NCBI GenBank assembly: GCA_964484185.1
Contig: CAZAEQ010000018.1
Coordinates: 18,856 to 82,855, forward strand
Direction of reading: 5' to 3'
From: F1-120-MAGs238 sp964484185
GTDB lineage: Bacteria; Planctomycetota; Phycisphaerae; Phycisphaerales; UBA1924
DNA length: 64,000 nucleotides
A program made the position numbers and the translations under genes. This document shows positions 1 to 8,412 of the stretch, piece by piece (position 1 is the first letter of the stretch; each line of letters opens with the position of its first letter). Under the pieces are notes generated by a model, which was not told where the DNA came from, did not search any database, and saw only the letters and a program-made list of their open reading frames with translations.

Positions 1-590
1 CAGGAAACAACGTACGGATCTTCCTTGGTTCCTTCGCCGGTGACAATGAATCGGTCGTCAATTTTCTGTGATCCGTCGGGACGCGATTCCAATTTGGGAT
101 CTTCTTTTTCGACAACCCATTTAAACTCTTCCACTTTGGGCTTGGTTGCCGTCGACGCCTCAGCTGCGGGAGTCGTCGGCTCGCCGCTCAACACCTTCTG
201 CAGTTCCGCAGCGGTCTCATCTGAAATCTGCACTGGTTCTGGTTGTACTTCAACCGGCTTTACCGGCGCTGTGTCCACCGGTTTTTGATCCGGGCTCTTT
301 TCTTCGGTCTTGGCAGCCGGGGCCTCTTTAGTTGGCGGGGCTTCTTTAACGACCGGAACTTCAACCGCGACTGGCGGCGGGACCGACTTTGATTCCGCTT
401 CTTTCTTCGCTGCGACGGATTGTGCGACCGCCTGTGCCTGAGCGTTTTCAGCGCTCAGCCTGGCCTGGTCAGCCTGCTTCTGCGCTTCCATTGCCACGGT
501 ACGCTGCTGCCTCGCACGCAACGATAGAACCACCGCAAACGCGCCGGCGATCACGATCAGCAGTCCAACGATTATCCAGAAACTTCGCAT
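1..590 (-). CDS. Membrane-anchored protein with charged Pro-rich linker, partial (C-terminus off the left edge)
   Basis: The reading frame opens with ATG at 588-590 and stays open to base 1, so the 3' end is missing. The first 24 residues (MRSFWIIVGLLIVIAGAFAV...) form one membrane helix. An Ala/Gln/Glu-rich probable coiled segment follows (about residues 25-65), then a Lys/Glu/Pro linker to about residue 130, and then the start of a folded domain with GEGTKEDPYVVS just before the edge. It is the last visible gene of the minus-strand run that contains the ABC permease and ATPase, 81 bases after the permease stop. In several bacteria DUF3299 proteins accompany this kind of ABC transporter, and the GxGTxxDPY motif recalls the start of that domain. 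This is memory-based and could be wrong. The protein is probably tethered to the inner membrane and faces the periplasm. Confidence 0.75.
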   Translation of the reverse strand, partial: MRSFWIIVGLLIVIAGAFAVVLSLRARQQRTVAMEAQKQADQARLSAENAQAQAVAQSVAAKKEAESKSVPPPVAVEVPVVKEAPPTKEAPAAKTEEKSPDQKPVDTAPVKPVEVQPEPVQISDETAAELQKVLSGEPTTPAAEASTATKPKVEEFKWVVEKEDPKLESRPDGSQKIDDRFIVTGEGTKEDPYVVS

Positions 591-671
591 GACTTCCCCA
601 ATTCGAAAACGCTGACCCCTGTTCGCCAGCGCTCCCGTAGTACATTGTTGGCACCCTGTCACGAGGCCGGT

Positions 672-2081
672 TCAGGAGGCGGGTTTCAAGCTCCTGGCAA
701 CACTTGTTCTATAAGCCATTGCCGCGGGAATAACACCTGCTATTGCCCCCAGAATTATTGTTCCGGCGGCAACGGTGACTGCAGTTTGCGGGTCAATCGA
801 CGAATTGATCACCAATCCGAGCATTTTCTTCAACGTCGCGGCTGCGACCGCAGTGCCGACAAAACTGAGCGCGATCCCAGTTCCCGCGCCCAACATTCCT
901 ATCAAAGCCGACTCGGTCAGCACCAACGAGAATATTCGACCAGAGCTTGAGCCCAGCACCCGCAGAATTGCGATCTGCCGCCGCCTTTGATCCATTGAGT
1001 TGTACAAGGCAAGCATGATGGCGATGCCGCTTGAAACCATCACCACCAGGGCCATCGCAATAAAAATCTGATCGATGTTTCCGACAATCTTAAAAAGCTG
1101 TTCAATCTGCCCGGCAGGCGAAGCGACTGTGATCGTCGGATCTCGACGCAACATCGATCCAACTTGCGCGAAGTTGGCAGGAGCGCCCGAGCCCACAGGT
1201 GTCGCCAGGCGAATATAGATCCCGGTGATCTTGCGATCTTCCGGAAGCAGATCCGCGGCGGTGGTTTCCACATGACCGCCTGCCGCTTTCTCACGTCGAT
1301 CCTGCGCGTGAATAATCCACGCCGCCTCAATTTCAGTAATCAATGCACGATCGTGCGAGCCTCCGGTGGGCTCCAGAATTCCCACGACGGTGTAAACGAA
1401 TTCTTCGTGTACGTGCGCTGTTGGTTCAGAACTCTCCGCCGCATGATCATGTTCGCCTTCATGCTTGTGGTCGTCGCCGTGATCGTGGTCATCGTGCTTT
1501 GTCACTGGCTTAGGTTCTGGACGTGGTGCATCCTTACTTGTGGACATTCCATGTACAAGATAAAGCTGATCACCGACGCGCAGATTCGTAGCTTTCGCGG
1601 CGGCGGAGCCAAGCACAACTTCAAAGCTCTTGTTAAACGCTCTTCCATCCTTAAACGCCCACGCTTCGTCCTGACTTGGACGAAAATGTGTGAAGAATTC
1701 CGGCGTGGTTGCCAGCACCGGCAACCCCATGAAACTGTCGCCCTGCTGCGTTGGAATCGCGTAGCCGGGAGCGAGGTTTTCTTGACCGCCGGTTTCAAGA
1801 GGCAGCGATGCTTTCAAAGTTTCGTACTTCGACCACATAATGGGGCGCTGCGGCGCGTTGGCGTAGAACACTCCGTTGAGCACCGCGACAAGAGGACTTG
1901 CATCGGCACTCACAAGAAAATGCATATCGCCCGAACCACGTTCAAAGGCCTTGCGACCAGAATCACGCATCGTCAGCAGCACCAGCAGCAACGCCACCGA
2001 TACTGCGACCATTAACACGGTCACAACAGTTGAGAACAATCTCGCCTGCATGCTGCGGCGGATAATGACAAAATCGGTCAT
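672..2081 (-). CDS. FtsX/MacB-like ABC transporter permease with His-rich periplasmic loop
   Basis: This 469-residue protein has the FtsX/LolE/MacB topology: one N-terminal membrane helix (about 17-37), a large periplasmic domain (about 40-340) and three C-terminal helices (about 345-460). The standout feature is a His/Asp cluster at residues 196-225 (KHDDHDHGDDHKHEGEHDH, then HVHEEF). Such clusters are typical of zinc or other transition-metal handling. The start ATG overlaps the stop of the ATPase gene by four bases (ATGA), so translation is probably coupled and the two products form one transporter. MacB-type permeases usually drive mechanotransmission or export of a periplasmic substrate rather than import. 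I infer that this one acts on a metal-loaded protein or senses metal. The substrate is not shown by the sequence. Confidence 0.88.
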   Translation of the reverse strand: MTDFVIIRRSMQARLFSTVVTVLMVAVSVALLLVLLTMRDSGRKAFERGSGDMHFLVSADASPLVAVLNGVFYANAPQRPIMWSKYETLKASLPLETGGQENLAPGYAIPTQQGDSFMGLPVLATTPEFFTHFRPSQDEAWAFKDGRAFNKSFEVVLGSAAAKATNLRVGDQLYLVHGMSTSKDAPRPEPKPVTKHDDHDHGDDHKHEGEHDHAAESSEPTAHVHEEFVYTVVGILEPTGGSHDRALITEIEAAWIIHAQDRREKAAGGHVETTAADLLPEDRKITGIYIRLATPVGSGAPANFAQVGSMLRRDPTITVASPAGQIEQLFKIVGNIDQIFIAMALVVMVSSGIAIMLALYNSMDQRRRQIAILRVLGSSSGRIFSLVLTESALIGMLGAGTGIALSFVGTAVAAATLKKMLGLVINSSIDPQTAVTVAAGTIILGAIAGVIPAAMAYRTSVARSLKPAS

Positions 2082-2833
2082 GATGCCACCGGTCCGATCT
2101 GGCCCGCTTCTGAGCCCTTGGTGCCGCGAGAGGCTCGCAAATCCAACCGATTGTCAAAGCTTGCCGAAAGCGAAGGATCGTGAGAAACGCACAAAAGTGC
2201 GGCATTTTTCATCTTACAGGTATTGCGAATAAGCTCCATCGCGACCTTCGCGTTTTCTGGATCAAGACTGGCAGTTGGCTCATCCGCAAGCACAAGCACC
2301 GGATCACACGCCACCGCGCGAGCAACCGCAACCCGCTGCTGCTGCCCGACACTCAATGCATCCACCATTGCATCAATCCGCTCTATGCCAAGGCTCTTGA
2401 GAAGCTCTTCAGCCTTCGCGCGATGCGTGTGCGCTGGGGCGCCAGTAAACAGCAACGCCGCTTCGACGTTCTCACACGCTGTGAATCCGTGCAGGAGGTT
2501 AAATGTCTGGAAGATCATGCCAATCGATTTGCCGCGGAACTGGTCTCTTGCGGCACCCGCAATACCATGAACCCACTGACCATTTACGTGGATCTGTCCG
2601 CGCACAGGTTCGAGCAATCCGGCGATAAGGTACAAAAGCGTCGACTTTCCAAACCCCGACGGCGCAGTGACCAGCAGTTGATGCCCCATCTTCAACGATA
2701 ACTCTTTGATCGCGACAACCGGAGGGGCATCGGCGGCGGCATCGGGGAACCGATACTCGCAGTCGCGAATCTCCAGCGCGTTCTCGTTCTGTCCTTTGGC
2801 AATTTCCACCATAGTTGTCGCACTCGCTTTCAA
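2078..2833 (-). CDS. ABC transporter ATP-binding protein, LolD/MacB type
   Basis: This 251-residue ATPase partners the adjacent permease. A Walker A (APSGFGKSTLL, with Phe where Ser or Ala is usual) lies near residue 58. The Q-loop is in MIFQTFNLLHGFT, and the signature LSVGQQQRVAVARA has Val in place of Gly and Gly-Gln-Gln following. Walker B is VLVLADEPTASLD and the switch His is in CVSHD. The length and the NLLHGFTACENV segment are typical of the LolD/MacB/FtsE family. The stop overlaps the permease start. An alternative ATG seven codons in (MVEIAK) is also possible. Because of the His-rich permease and the neighbouring tagged protein, I place it in a metal-related export or mechanotransmission complex. 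Confidence 0.9.
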   Translation of the reverse strand: MKASATTMVEIAKGQNENALEIRDCEYRFPDAAADAPPVVAIKELSLKMGHQLLVTAPSGFGKSTLLYLIAGLLEPVRGQIHVNGQWVHGIAGAARDQFRGKSIGMIFQTFNLLHGFTACENVEAALLFTGAPAHTHRAKAEELLKSLGIERIDAMVDALSVGQQQRVAVARAVACDPVLVLADEPTASLDPENAKVAMELIRNTCKMKNAALLCVSHDPSLSASFDNRLDLRASRGTKGSEAGQIGPVAS

Positions 2834-2872
2834 TGCCGGAGGATAGCGTAAAGCTGATCCCCCAGTGTGTAT

Positions 2873-3661
2873 TTAGTTGTTGCAGCCCTGTGAGAATCCT
2901 GCCACGAAATCCAGATAGTCAAAGAAATCAACTACAGAATCATCGTTGACATCAGAAGCCGGAACGCTTGTCGAAAATGCACTGACAAAGTCAAGGTAAT
3001 CAAAGAAGTCAACAACCCGATCGAGATTGAAATCCGCCGGACACACCTTTCGCCGATACACCCACTCCATCGCCGCGACGTGCTCGGCATCCGGGCGACC
3101 AAAGTTGTACACCACCCAGAAGGGCTGCGACGAACTGATTGTCGGCACGTTTGAAAACAGGTCTGCCTCGTAGAGATAGACACCGTGATCCGGCTCAGGG
3201 ATCGGAGTTCCCGAAAGCAACAGGCATCCTGGATGATGATGGAACTTCCCAAATGGATTTACGGCAAGCGAAAACCCCATGACAATCGAATCTTCTACTG
3301 GTGTCAACACCGGCCCGAGCGGACCAGATCGAATCGAAATCCGTTCCGCACAGATCGTGTTGAAGGTCTCGCCATCCCATGACCGCAGCGCTGCGCGAAT
3401 CCGAAACCCAATTTCACTCGAAGGTGGAAACGCTCCTTCTTCACTGTCAAAACCGGGTTCATTTGTAAAGAATGGCTCGAATACGCCGCCAAACACTCGT
3501 TCAGCACGCAGTACGCCATCTGGACCCACTGAGTTGGTTGAGATTTGCTGCGCAGCATTCATGTTGAGAATAACGTCTGCTTCGTCGAGCTGGGCTTGTG
3601 CGCAATTTGCAAACGCAAACGTCATCGCCGCAACCGACACAGAACACTTTTGGACTTTCAT
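2873..3661 (-). CDS. Secreted protein with two-copy GC-type dockerin-like tag; resembles Zur-repressed all3515-type family
   Basis: The 262-residue product starts at ATG 3661, preceded by GGGAGA. The upstream in-frame start lacks such a site. A signal peptide ends near the CAQAQ at residue 23. The middle domain has TNEPGFDSEEG, LRSWDGETF, a FHHHPG His cluster and PFWVVYNFG. This pattern matches my memory of the cyanobacterial all3515-type proteins, which are repressed by the zinc regulator Zur and usually carry a PEP-CTERM tag. Here the C-terminus carries two EF-hand units instead (CPADFN...DFFDYLDF twice) and ends GCNN. It sits between a prepilin-like gene and the ABC ATPase. I infer an extracellular zinc-linked protein. 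The family assignment is moderate, while the tag and export signal are clear. Confidence 0.8.
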   Translation of the reverse strand: MKVQKCSVSVAAMTFAFANCAQAQLDEADVILNMNAAQQISTNSVGPDGVLRAERVFGGVFEPFFTNEPGFDSEEGAFPPSSEIGFRIRAALRSWDGETFNTICAERISIRSGPLGPVLTPVEDSIVMGFSLAVNPFGKFHHHPGCLLLSGTPIPEPDHGVYLYEADLFSNVPTISSSQPFWVVYNFGRPDAEHVAAMEWVYRRKVCPADFNLDRVVDFFDYLDFVSAFSTSVPASDVNDDSVVDFFDYLDFVAGFSQGCNN

Positions 3662-3687
3662 ATACGTCTCCCGCAATCCCCGCAGCA

Positions 3688-4494
3688 TCAGTTCGCTGTC
3701 GGAGGATAAAACTTGTTCTTCTCAAAATCTGTAAACACCGAATCAAATGGCAATGTCGCCGCGTGCCCATCGAGAAAGCCGTAATTTGAGAGCGACCGAC
3801 CGACCCGTTTGGGCCCGCCAGCCGCCGCGATTTCAGCTTCATTTGAAGCGATTCCCGGAGCTGATCCCGGGCCCCCATCGCCCCATCCCTCAACATGCAC
3901 GTGGTCCGACCGTGAAAATTCGCTCGTCCCATCAAACGCCATCATCAGAAATTGAATCGTCGATGCTGGGTTCTGAATCCTGTTCATTCTGTCAAACGGT
4001 TCACGCTGCGGGAAATACCCGGGATTCACACTTCGCGACAGCCAGTTGTTCATGCCATAACTTGTCCACCGCGCCAGCGTTGATGGTGCAGGCGAAAGCC
4101 CTGCCGAAACCTGGTCCGCAAACTCATTGAGCGTCAGCCCATTTGAGCTGCCACCTTCTTTGCTCGCCCACGCAGGGCTCTTATCCAGCGGCGATCTCAA
4201 CACCAACGGCGTACCGGTGTACTCGCCCAGTACAAATGGCCACGACCGTTTTACTTCCGCCTGGCTCGATGCGCCACCATGTGCAAGCCCCGCATCGATG
4301 AGCCACTCTTTGTTGTCATTGGCGTAGAGAGTCTGCGCCATTTCCAACTGACGAATGTTCGAGAGACAACGCACAACTTTTCCACTCTGTCGCGCTCTAC
4401 CCAGCGCGGGCAGCAGAATGGCGATCAATAACGCAATGATGGCGATTACCACCAGCAATTCAATAAGCGTGAACCCACGCATGATGCGAATCAT
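3688..4494 (-). CDS. Prepilin-type N-terminal cleavage domain protein (DUF1559/H-X9-DG-like pseudopilin)
   Basis: The 268-residue protein begins MIRIMRGFTLIELLVVIAI, a class III signal with the prepilin peptidase site G|FTLIE and a long hydrophobic helix. The mature part is compact and ends with NYGFLDGHAATL, the H-x-DG-like end typical of the large planctomycete pseudopilin family. The start at 4494 is chosen because GGAG lies nine bases upstream. A GTG three codons earlier would overlap that site. The gene follows the small Cys/His protein by 43 bases and precedes the tagged secreted protein by 26 bases, so the three are probably co-transcribed. The family is very abundant in planctomycetes and its role is mostly unknown. 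Confidence 0.9.
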   Translation of the reverse strand: MIRIMRGFTLIELLVVIAIIALLIAILLPALGRARQSGKVVRCLSNIRQLEMAQTLYANDNKEWLIDAGLAHGGASSQAEVKRSWPFVLGEYTGTPLVLRSPLDKSPAWASKEGGSSNGLTLNEFADQVSAGLSPAPSTLARWTSYGMNNWLSRSVNPGYFPQREPFDRMNRIQNPASTIQFLMMAFDGTSEFSRSDHVHVEGWGDGGPGSAPGIASNEAEIAAAGGPKRVGRSLSNYGFLDGHAATLPFDSVFTDFEKNKFYPPTAN

Positions 4495-4537
4495 GTAAGT
4501 CACTCCAATTCTGATGATTGTGTCGAAATCGACGCAC

Positions 4538-4927
4538 TCACACCAGGACTGGCGGACCTCGCGATGGCGGCGGCATCGTCTGCCGGATGACCATGGGCGA
4601 TTCAGTCGCCGTTTCAGACTCAGTGCTCAACTCCGCAAAGAACACCTGAGCCGGTGGCGGCACCGTTGGCGCTCCAAACAGCCTTCCCAAAACCAGCAAG
4701 GCACAATCATCACAAGCTTCCGAATCGTCATCTTGATGATGCGGAGCTCCTGCAGGTGAATCTGAATTCAGACCAACCGCAGTTTCAGGCTCGCAGTGGG
4801 CAGAAGCGTGTACCAGCGGCAGGGTCATCAACAACGCAAACAAACTTGCGATGCACCACGCAACCAGGGCGGTGCTTCGAAAAACAGGTTTGAAGGCCTT
4901 TGACGCCAAATGAGAATCCTCTCTCAT
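4538..4927 (-). CDS. Small exported Cys/His-containing protein, function unknown
   Basis: This 129-residue protein has a basic start and a hydrophobic segment (about residues 20-41, ending near VHASA), consistent with a signal peptide or anchor. The mature part holds HCEPE, a HHQDDD stretch and SEACDDCALL, a CxxC-type pair. These are plausible metal ligands. The C-terminal half is Pro-rich and low in complexity. It resembles the short DUF2946-like exported proteins often found near metal genes, but I cannot prove homology. It lies 60 bases downstream of the LuxR-type regulator and 43 bases upstream of the prepilin-like gene, in the same direction. In this context it may bind or sense metal at the cell envelope. 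Confidence 0.65.
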   Translation of the reverse strand: MREDSHLASKAFKPVFRSTALVAWCIASLFALLMTLPLVHASAHCEPETAVGLNSDSPAGAPHHQDDDSEACDDCALLVLGRLFGAPTVPPPAQVFFAELSTESETATESPMVIRQTMPPPSRGPPVLV

Positions 4928-4987
4928 TAAGCATACAGCGGATCAACTCCGCCGGCAAGGTAATTCCATCGAAAAGTCGAATCTCGA

Positions 4988-5665
4988 TCACTTCGAAATC
5001 AACTCTTTTGCCACATCGTCCGTGCGAACCAAACCCGCCCGTATGGCAATACGTGCCAGCTCCACGCGATTGGCGATTCCAAGCTTGTTGCCCAGCGCAA
5101 CGCGATGCCATTCGATCGTCTTTACGCTTCGGTGCAGAAGCTTTGCAATGTCTCCCGCCGAAAGCCCCTCACCGATGTAGCAGAGGATCTCTATTTCACG
5201 CTTACTCAAAACGCTCAATATCCCAGTGTCATCGTGTTTCGCACGAAGGACGCCCGCTGGGCGAGATTTATCGTGATAGCTTGAGGCCAGTCGTCCAACC
5301 GCCAGCACTCTGGGCCTTTGACCGACTTCGTGCGGCATTGGTCGATAGGTAATTCGACGCCAATAGCCGCCGATCATGCCATCAACCGTGATCGCCTGCA
5401 CTGATGCGATGGCCTCGCGAATAAATGCGATGCGCTCTTCGGCAACTGGAACAGTCGTAAATTCCCTGAGCCGGCGGCCGGTGACAGTCAGGACACTTGC
5501 CTTGTTCAGCAACCCGGACGCGATCTCGTTGGCGTAATAGATCGCGCCATCAGAATCCATCACCATGACCAGACAGGAGGAATCCTCCACGAGCGCTTTC
5601 CAGGCAAGCGGTACTTCGCCCGATGCAATACCTGGCGGAACTTCTTGACGCACACTTTCAGGCAT
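4988..5665 (-). CDS. PAS-like/LuxR-type transcriptional regulator
   Basis: The 225-residue protein has an N-terminal PAS-like sensor region (about 20-135, with VMVMDSDGAIYYANEIASG) and a C-terminal LuxR-type helix-turn-helix (about 150-215). The latter contains LSKREIEILCYIGEGLSAGD and IAKLLHRSVKTIEWHR, the usual family signature. The ATG at 5665 is preferred over a GTG five codons upstream because GGAG lies nine bases before it. There is no receiver domain with a phospho-acceptor Asp, so it probably senses a small molecule or redox state through the PAS fold. It is the first gene of the minus-strand run leading to the ABC transporter and may control it. A dyad at 5766-5781 in the upstream divergent spacer is a candidate binding site. 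Confidence 0.88.
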   Translation of the reverse strand: MPESVRQEVPPGIASGEVPLAWKALVEDSSCLVMVMDSDGAIYYANEIASGLLNKASVLTVTGRRLREFTTVPVAEERIAFIREAIASVQAITVDGMIGGYWRRITYRPMPHEVGQRPRVLAVGRLASSYHDKSRPAGVLRAKHDDTGILSVLSKREIEILCYIGEGLSAGDIAKLLHRSVKTIEWHRVALGNKLGIANRVELARIAIRAGLVRTDDVAKELISK

Positions 5666-5765
5666 TTCTACTTTCTCCACTGACCTGAAACAGTCGATTC
5701 TCTGCCGCGTTTGGTATTGGTGGGGGAAAGAACCTAGTGCTTTACGCCGGTTTCAAGTCCCAAAC

Positions 5766-5781
5766 CCAGTGTTTACACTGG
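5766..5781. promoter_or_regulatory. Perfect 7+2+7 inverted repeat, candidate operator
   Basis: CCAGTGT-TT-ACACTGG is a perfect dyad in the spacer between the minus-strand LuxR-type gene and the plus-strand LOG gene. Its position between divergent genes fits an operator. It has no following T-run, so a terminator is unlikely. The binding protein is unknown; the neighbouring LuxR-type regulator is the obvious candidate. Confidence 0.4.
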
Positions 5782-5860
5782 TATCAGAACTCTAGCCGCG
5801 ATGCAAGCAATTTCTCGATTACCACCCTGAACCAGGTCAATTTGCCGATAACCCTTGTGA

Positions 5861-6640
5861 ATGTCTCACCAAACACCTCAAGGCACAATCGGCCCCAAAT
5901 GGCCAGCTCGTCCTGAACCGCAAGCCCAACAAGAAGTCTCAACTTTTCTTTCCGGTCCGCGCTGGCGTCGCACTGAACTCGCTCGCGCACTTCGAATCTT
6001 CTTTGAGTTCATCAAAGCATTTCGATCCCTTCACTTTGTCGGACCATGCGTGACGGTGTTTGGTTCTGCGCGATTCAAAGAAGATCACCAGTACTACGCG
6101 ATGGCCCGCGAGCTTGGGACCCGCATCGCGCGCCTGGGCCTCACCACCATGACCGGCGGCGGGCCGGGCATCATGGAAGCCGCCAACCGCGGCGCCCGCG
6201 AATCTGGCGGCAAGTCCATCGGCTGCAACATTGTCCTTCCCATGGAGCAAAAGCCCAATCCCTACGTCGATCGCTTCATCGATTTCCGCTACTTCTTCAT
6301 TCGCAAAGTCATGCTCGTCAAGTACTCCTACGCCTTCGTCGTCTTCCCCGGCGGCTTTGGCACGCTTGACGAAGTCTTTGAAACTGTCACGCTCATTCAG
6401 ACCAAGAAAATTGAGAACTTTCCGATCATCCTTATGGGTTCGGAATTCTGGACACCCATGATCGACTTCCTGAAGTCACGGATGGTCGCGGCGGGAACCA
6501 TCAGCCCCGACGACATTAATCTGCTGACAGTCACCGATTCATTCGATGAGGCCGCCGCGATCATTCAGGCCAGCATTGAGAATAATCGCGAAACAATCCA
6601 GAAAACACCCCGCAAATTGTGGTGGTTGGCGGAGAGCTGA
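5861..6640 (+). CDS. LOG-family protein (TIGR00730-type Rossmann fold nucleotide hydrolase)
   Basis: The 259-residue protein carries the two LOG (lonely guy) signatures: GGGPGIMEAANRGA near residue 105 and PGGFGTLDEVFE near residue 164. Family members hydrolyse the N-glycosidic bond of nucleoside 5'-monophosphates, releasing ribose 5-phosphate. Some of them activate cytokinin ribotides. Relative to minimal LOGs (about 190 residues) there is an N-terminal extension of about 55 residues and a short C-terminal tail, which matches the larger bacterial type. It is a single gene diverging from the LuxR-type regulator. Cytosolic location is expected, as no signal peptide is visible. Exact substrate cannot be read from the sequence. 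Confidence 0.9.
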   Translation: MSHQTPQGTIGPKWPARPEPQAQQEVSTFLSGPRWRRTELARALRIFFEFIKAFRSLHFVGPCVTVFGSARFKEDHQYYAMARELGTRIARLGLTTMTGGGPGIMEAANRGARESGGKSIGCNIVLPMEQKPNPYVDRFIDFRYFFIRKVMLVKYSYAFVVFPGGFGTLDEVFETVTLIQTKKIENFPIILMGSEFWTPMIDFLKSRMVAAGTISPDDINLLTVTDSFDEAAAIIQASIENNRETIQKTPRKLWWLAES

Positions 6641-6674
6641 CAAGGGCGGGTTCTCCACCGAAACAACAATTGCT

Positions 6675-6703
6675 TTGCAATTCGATCCCAGTTTGGGTAT
6701 GCT
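6675..6703 (+). promoter_or_regulatory. Candidate sigma-70 promoter of the glycine-rich secreted protein
   Basis: TTGCAA and TATGCT are separated by exactly 17 bases. The predicted transcription start lies about 100 bases before the ATG at 6809. The next three secreted-protein genes have equivalent elements in the same relative place, which strengthens the call. Confidence 0.4.
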
Positions 6704-6808
6704 GCCATTCACTCGCCAACCTATCAGGGGTTTCTTGTCCGTCCGATATCGGACGATCTCAACTTGAGCAAGCCCATCCGGGCTTGGCGCAGGCTTGGAG
6801 TGTTCAGT

Positions 6809-8251
6809 ATGAAGATTTCTTCACCCATCAGCACTACATCGCATCACCCATCCTGTCGCACAGGGCCGCTTGCAGCGATGTCTCTCGCCGCGGCCGCGTG
6901 TTGTGCGATTTTTAGTACTTTGGCAGACGCCGATCCCCTGAACCCGCTCGACTTCCCGTCGTTGGGAACGTTGACGCTGCCTGCGGGCACATACACGCTG
7001 AACACCGCCGGAACCCCCACACTCATCGGCCCGGGCACAAATATCGTCGGCGCGGTCAGCCCAACCGACATCGCGGTCTTTGCCTTCGATAGTCTGACGG
7101 TGCCCAGTGGTGTCACCATCACCGTGAGCGGCGGAACGGGCTCGCGCCCCGTCGCACTTCTGACCCGTGGCAACTTGGTCTTTGAAGGCTCGCTCTTTGC
7201 GAATGGTGCTCAAGGAGGTGCCGCAGGTTTGTACAACGGCATCGGCGGAATCGGAGGACCCGGTGGATCCATCGGCGGCGGCGGCGGAAGCCCCGGAGAT
7301 AGCGGCACATTTATCGGCGGTGATGGCAGCAACGGCGGCGGTGCTGGTGGTGGCATTGGTGGCAACCAGAATCGAAACGAAGGCGGTGGCGGAAGTTTTG
7401 GTGGCGGAGGTTTCAACTATGTTCCATACATTGGGTGGGGACAGATCACCGGTGTGCAACCCAACTTTCATCTTTCCGGCGGCAGTGGCGGCGGAGGCTG
7501 CGCTGGCACCGGCGATTCGTGGCCCGGGCAATTCCGTGGTGGAGGCGGGGGTGGCGGAGGTGGCGGCGGGGCCGTCGAGTTCGGATCATTGGGCGCACTG
7601 AACCTCTCGGGCGGCTTGATCAACGCCAACGGCGGTGCTGGCGGAACATCTGTTAATATTTTCATTGGTGGCGGCGGGAGCGGCGGGGCGATCCTGCTGC
7701 ATGGCAGCACAATCACTCTTGGCGCTTTCATCCAGGCAAATGGCGGCAACGGTTTCGGTGGCGGCGGCGGTGGCCGCATCGCGGTACAGGCTGCCGCAAA
7801 TCCCGGCACACCATTCGATGTGACCGGAGGCAACTACCAAGGCGAACCCGGCGTGATCTCCTTTGCCCAAGTCGAGCTTTCAACCACGAATCTTGATTGC
7901 GGATCGGTGCCCGTCGGCTCCAGCATCACCGTTAATATGATTGTTCAGAACACCGGCGATGCAGGATCGTTCATCAACGGCCAATTTCCCGCCGCCGCCG
8001 CACCGTTTACACGCAGCGCTACGGGGATTTTCAGTTCCCTCAAACAGAACGCCTTCACGGCATGCCCCTACACCTTCACACCTGCTGCGATTGGCCCCTT
8101 CTCACAGACCCTTTCCTTTCTCTCCAACGCCGGTCCCGTCACAGTAACCATCAGCGGCAACGGCGAGTGCCCCGCCGACTTCAATAACGATGGCTCCATC
8201 GACTTCTTCGACTATCTCGACTTCGTTGATGCCTTCAGCCTCGGATGCTGA
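6809..8251 (+). CDS. Secreted glycine-rich protein with ASH-like domain and one-copy GC dockerin-like tag
   Basis: The 480-residue product starts at ATG 6809 (an upstream in-frame ATG at 6764 is less likely). A signal segment ends near SLADAD at about residue 42. A beta-rich part is followed by a long Gly-rich region (about 120-330) with runs such as GGGGGGGGG, as in passenger-like beta-solenoid or cell-wall proteins. Residues about 355-450 look like an ASH/SPD-2/Hydin-type Ig domain (TTNLDCGSVPVGSSITVNM). The last 25 residues are one tag unit, CPADFNNDGSIDFFDYLDF and then VDAFSLGC. It is the first of four tagged genes in a row, each with its own promoter-like element. Probably an extracellular structural or adhesive protein; the partner of the tag is unknown. 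Confidence 0.85.
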   Translation: MKISSPISTTSHHPSCRTGPLAAMSLAAAACCAIFSTLADADPLNPLDFPSLGTLTLPAGTYTLNTAGTPTLIGPGTNIVGAVSPTDIAVFAFDSLTVPSGVTITVSGGTGSRPVALLTRGNLVFEGSLFANGAQGGAAGLYNGIGGIGGPGGSIGGGGGSPGDSGTFIGGDGSNGGGAGGGIGGNQNRNEGGGGSFGGGGFNYVPYIGWGQITGVQPNFHLSGGSGGGGCAGTGDSWPGQFRGGGGGGGGGGGAVEFGSLGALNLSGGLINANGGAGGTSVNIFIGGGGSGGAILLHGSTITLGAFIQANGGNGFGGGGGGRIAVQAAANPGTPFDVTGGNYQGEPGVISFAQVELSTTNLDCGSVPVGSSITVNMIVQNTGDAGSFINGQFPAAAAPFTRSATGIFSSLKQNAFTACPYTFTPAAIGPFSQTLSFLSNAGPVTVTISGNGECPADFNNDGSIDFFDYLDFVDAFSLGC

Positions 8252-8331
8252 TTCACGAAGAGGTGACGTCAGATAACACACACGCTTACAACTTCCGAGA
8301 GAATTGCAGTCTCAGCGTACCTCTTTTGTGC

Positions 8332-8360
8332 TTGGTTACGAGAACGGATGCCGGTAGACT
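8332..8360 (+). promoter_or_regulatory. Candidate promoter of the double-propeller gene
   Basis: TTGGTT and TAGACT are separated by 17 bases, about 50 bases before the ATG at 8413. It matches the layout upstream of the neighbouring tagged genes. Bases 8401-8414 (ATGGAG-CC-CTCCAT) form an inverted repeat that contains the GGAG ribosome-binding site and reaches into the start codon. Confidence 0.35.
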
Positions 8361-8412
8361 GACTTGCCCTTCTGACTAGGTGCCCGATCTCGGCACACAA
8401 ATGGAGCCCTCC

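Noticed and set aside
1164..2015. Plus-strand open frame of 283 residues
   Set aside because: It lies antisense to the ABC permease, whose domain pattern and overlap with the ATPase are clear.
4928..5860. Zur box upstream of the metal locus
   Set aside because: No sequence close to the known AT-rich Zur palindrome was found. Zinc control therefore rests on protein features only.
7468..7833. Pro-rich open frames opposite the Gly-rich gene
   Set aside because: Poly-Pro is the direct complement of the GGN repeats and has no independent support.
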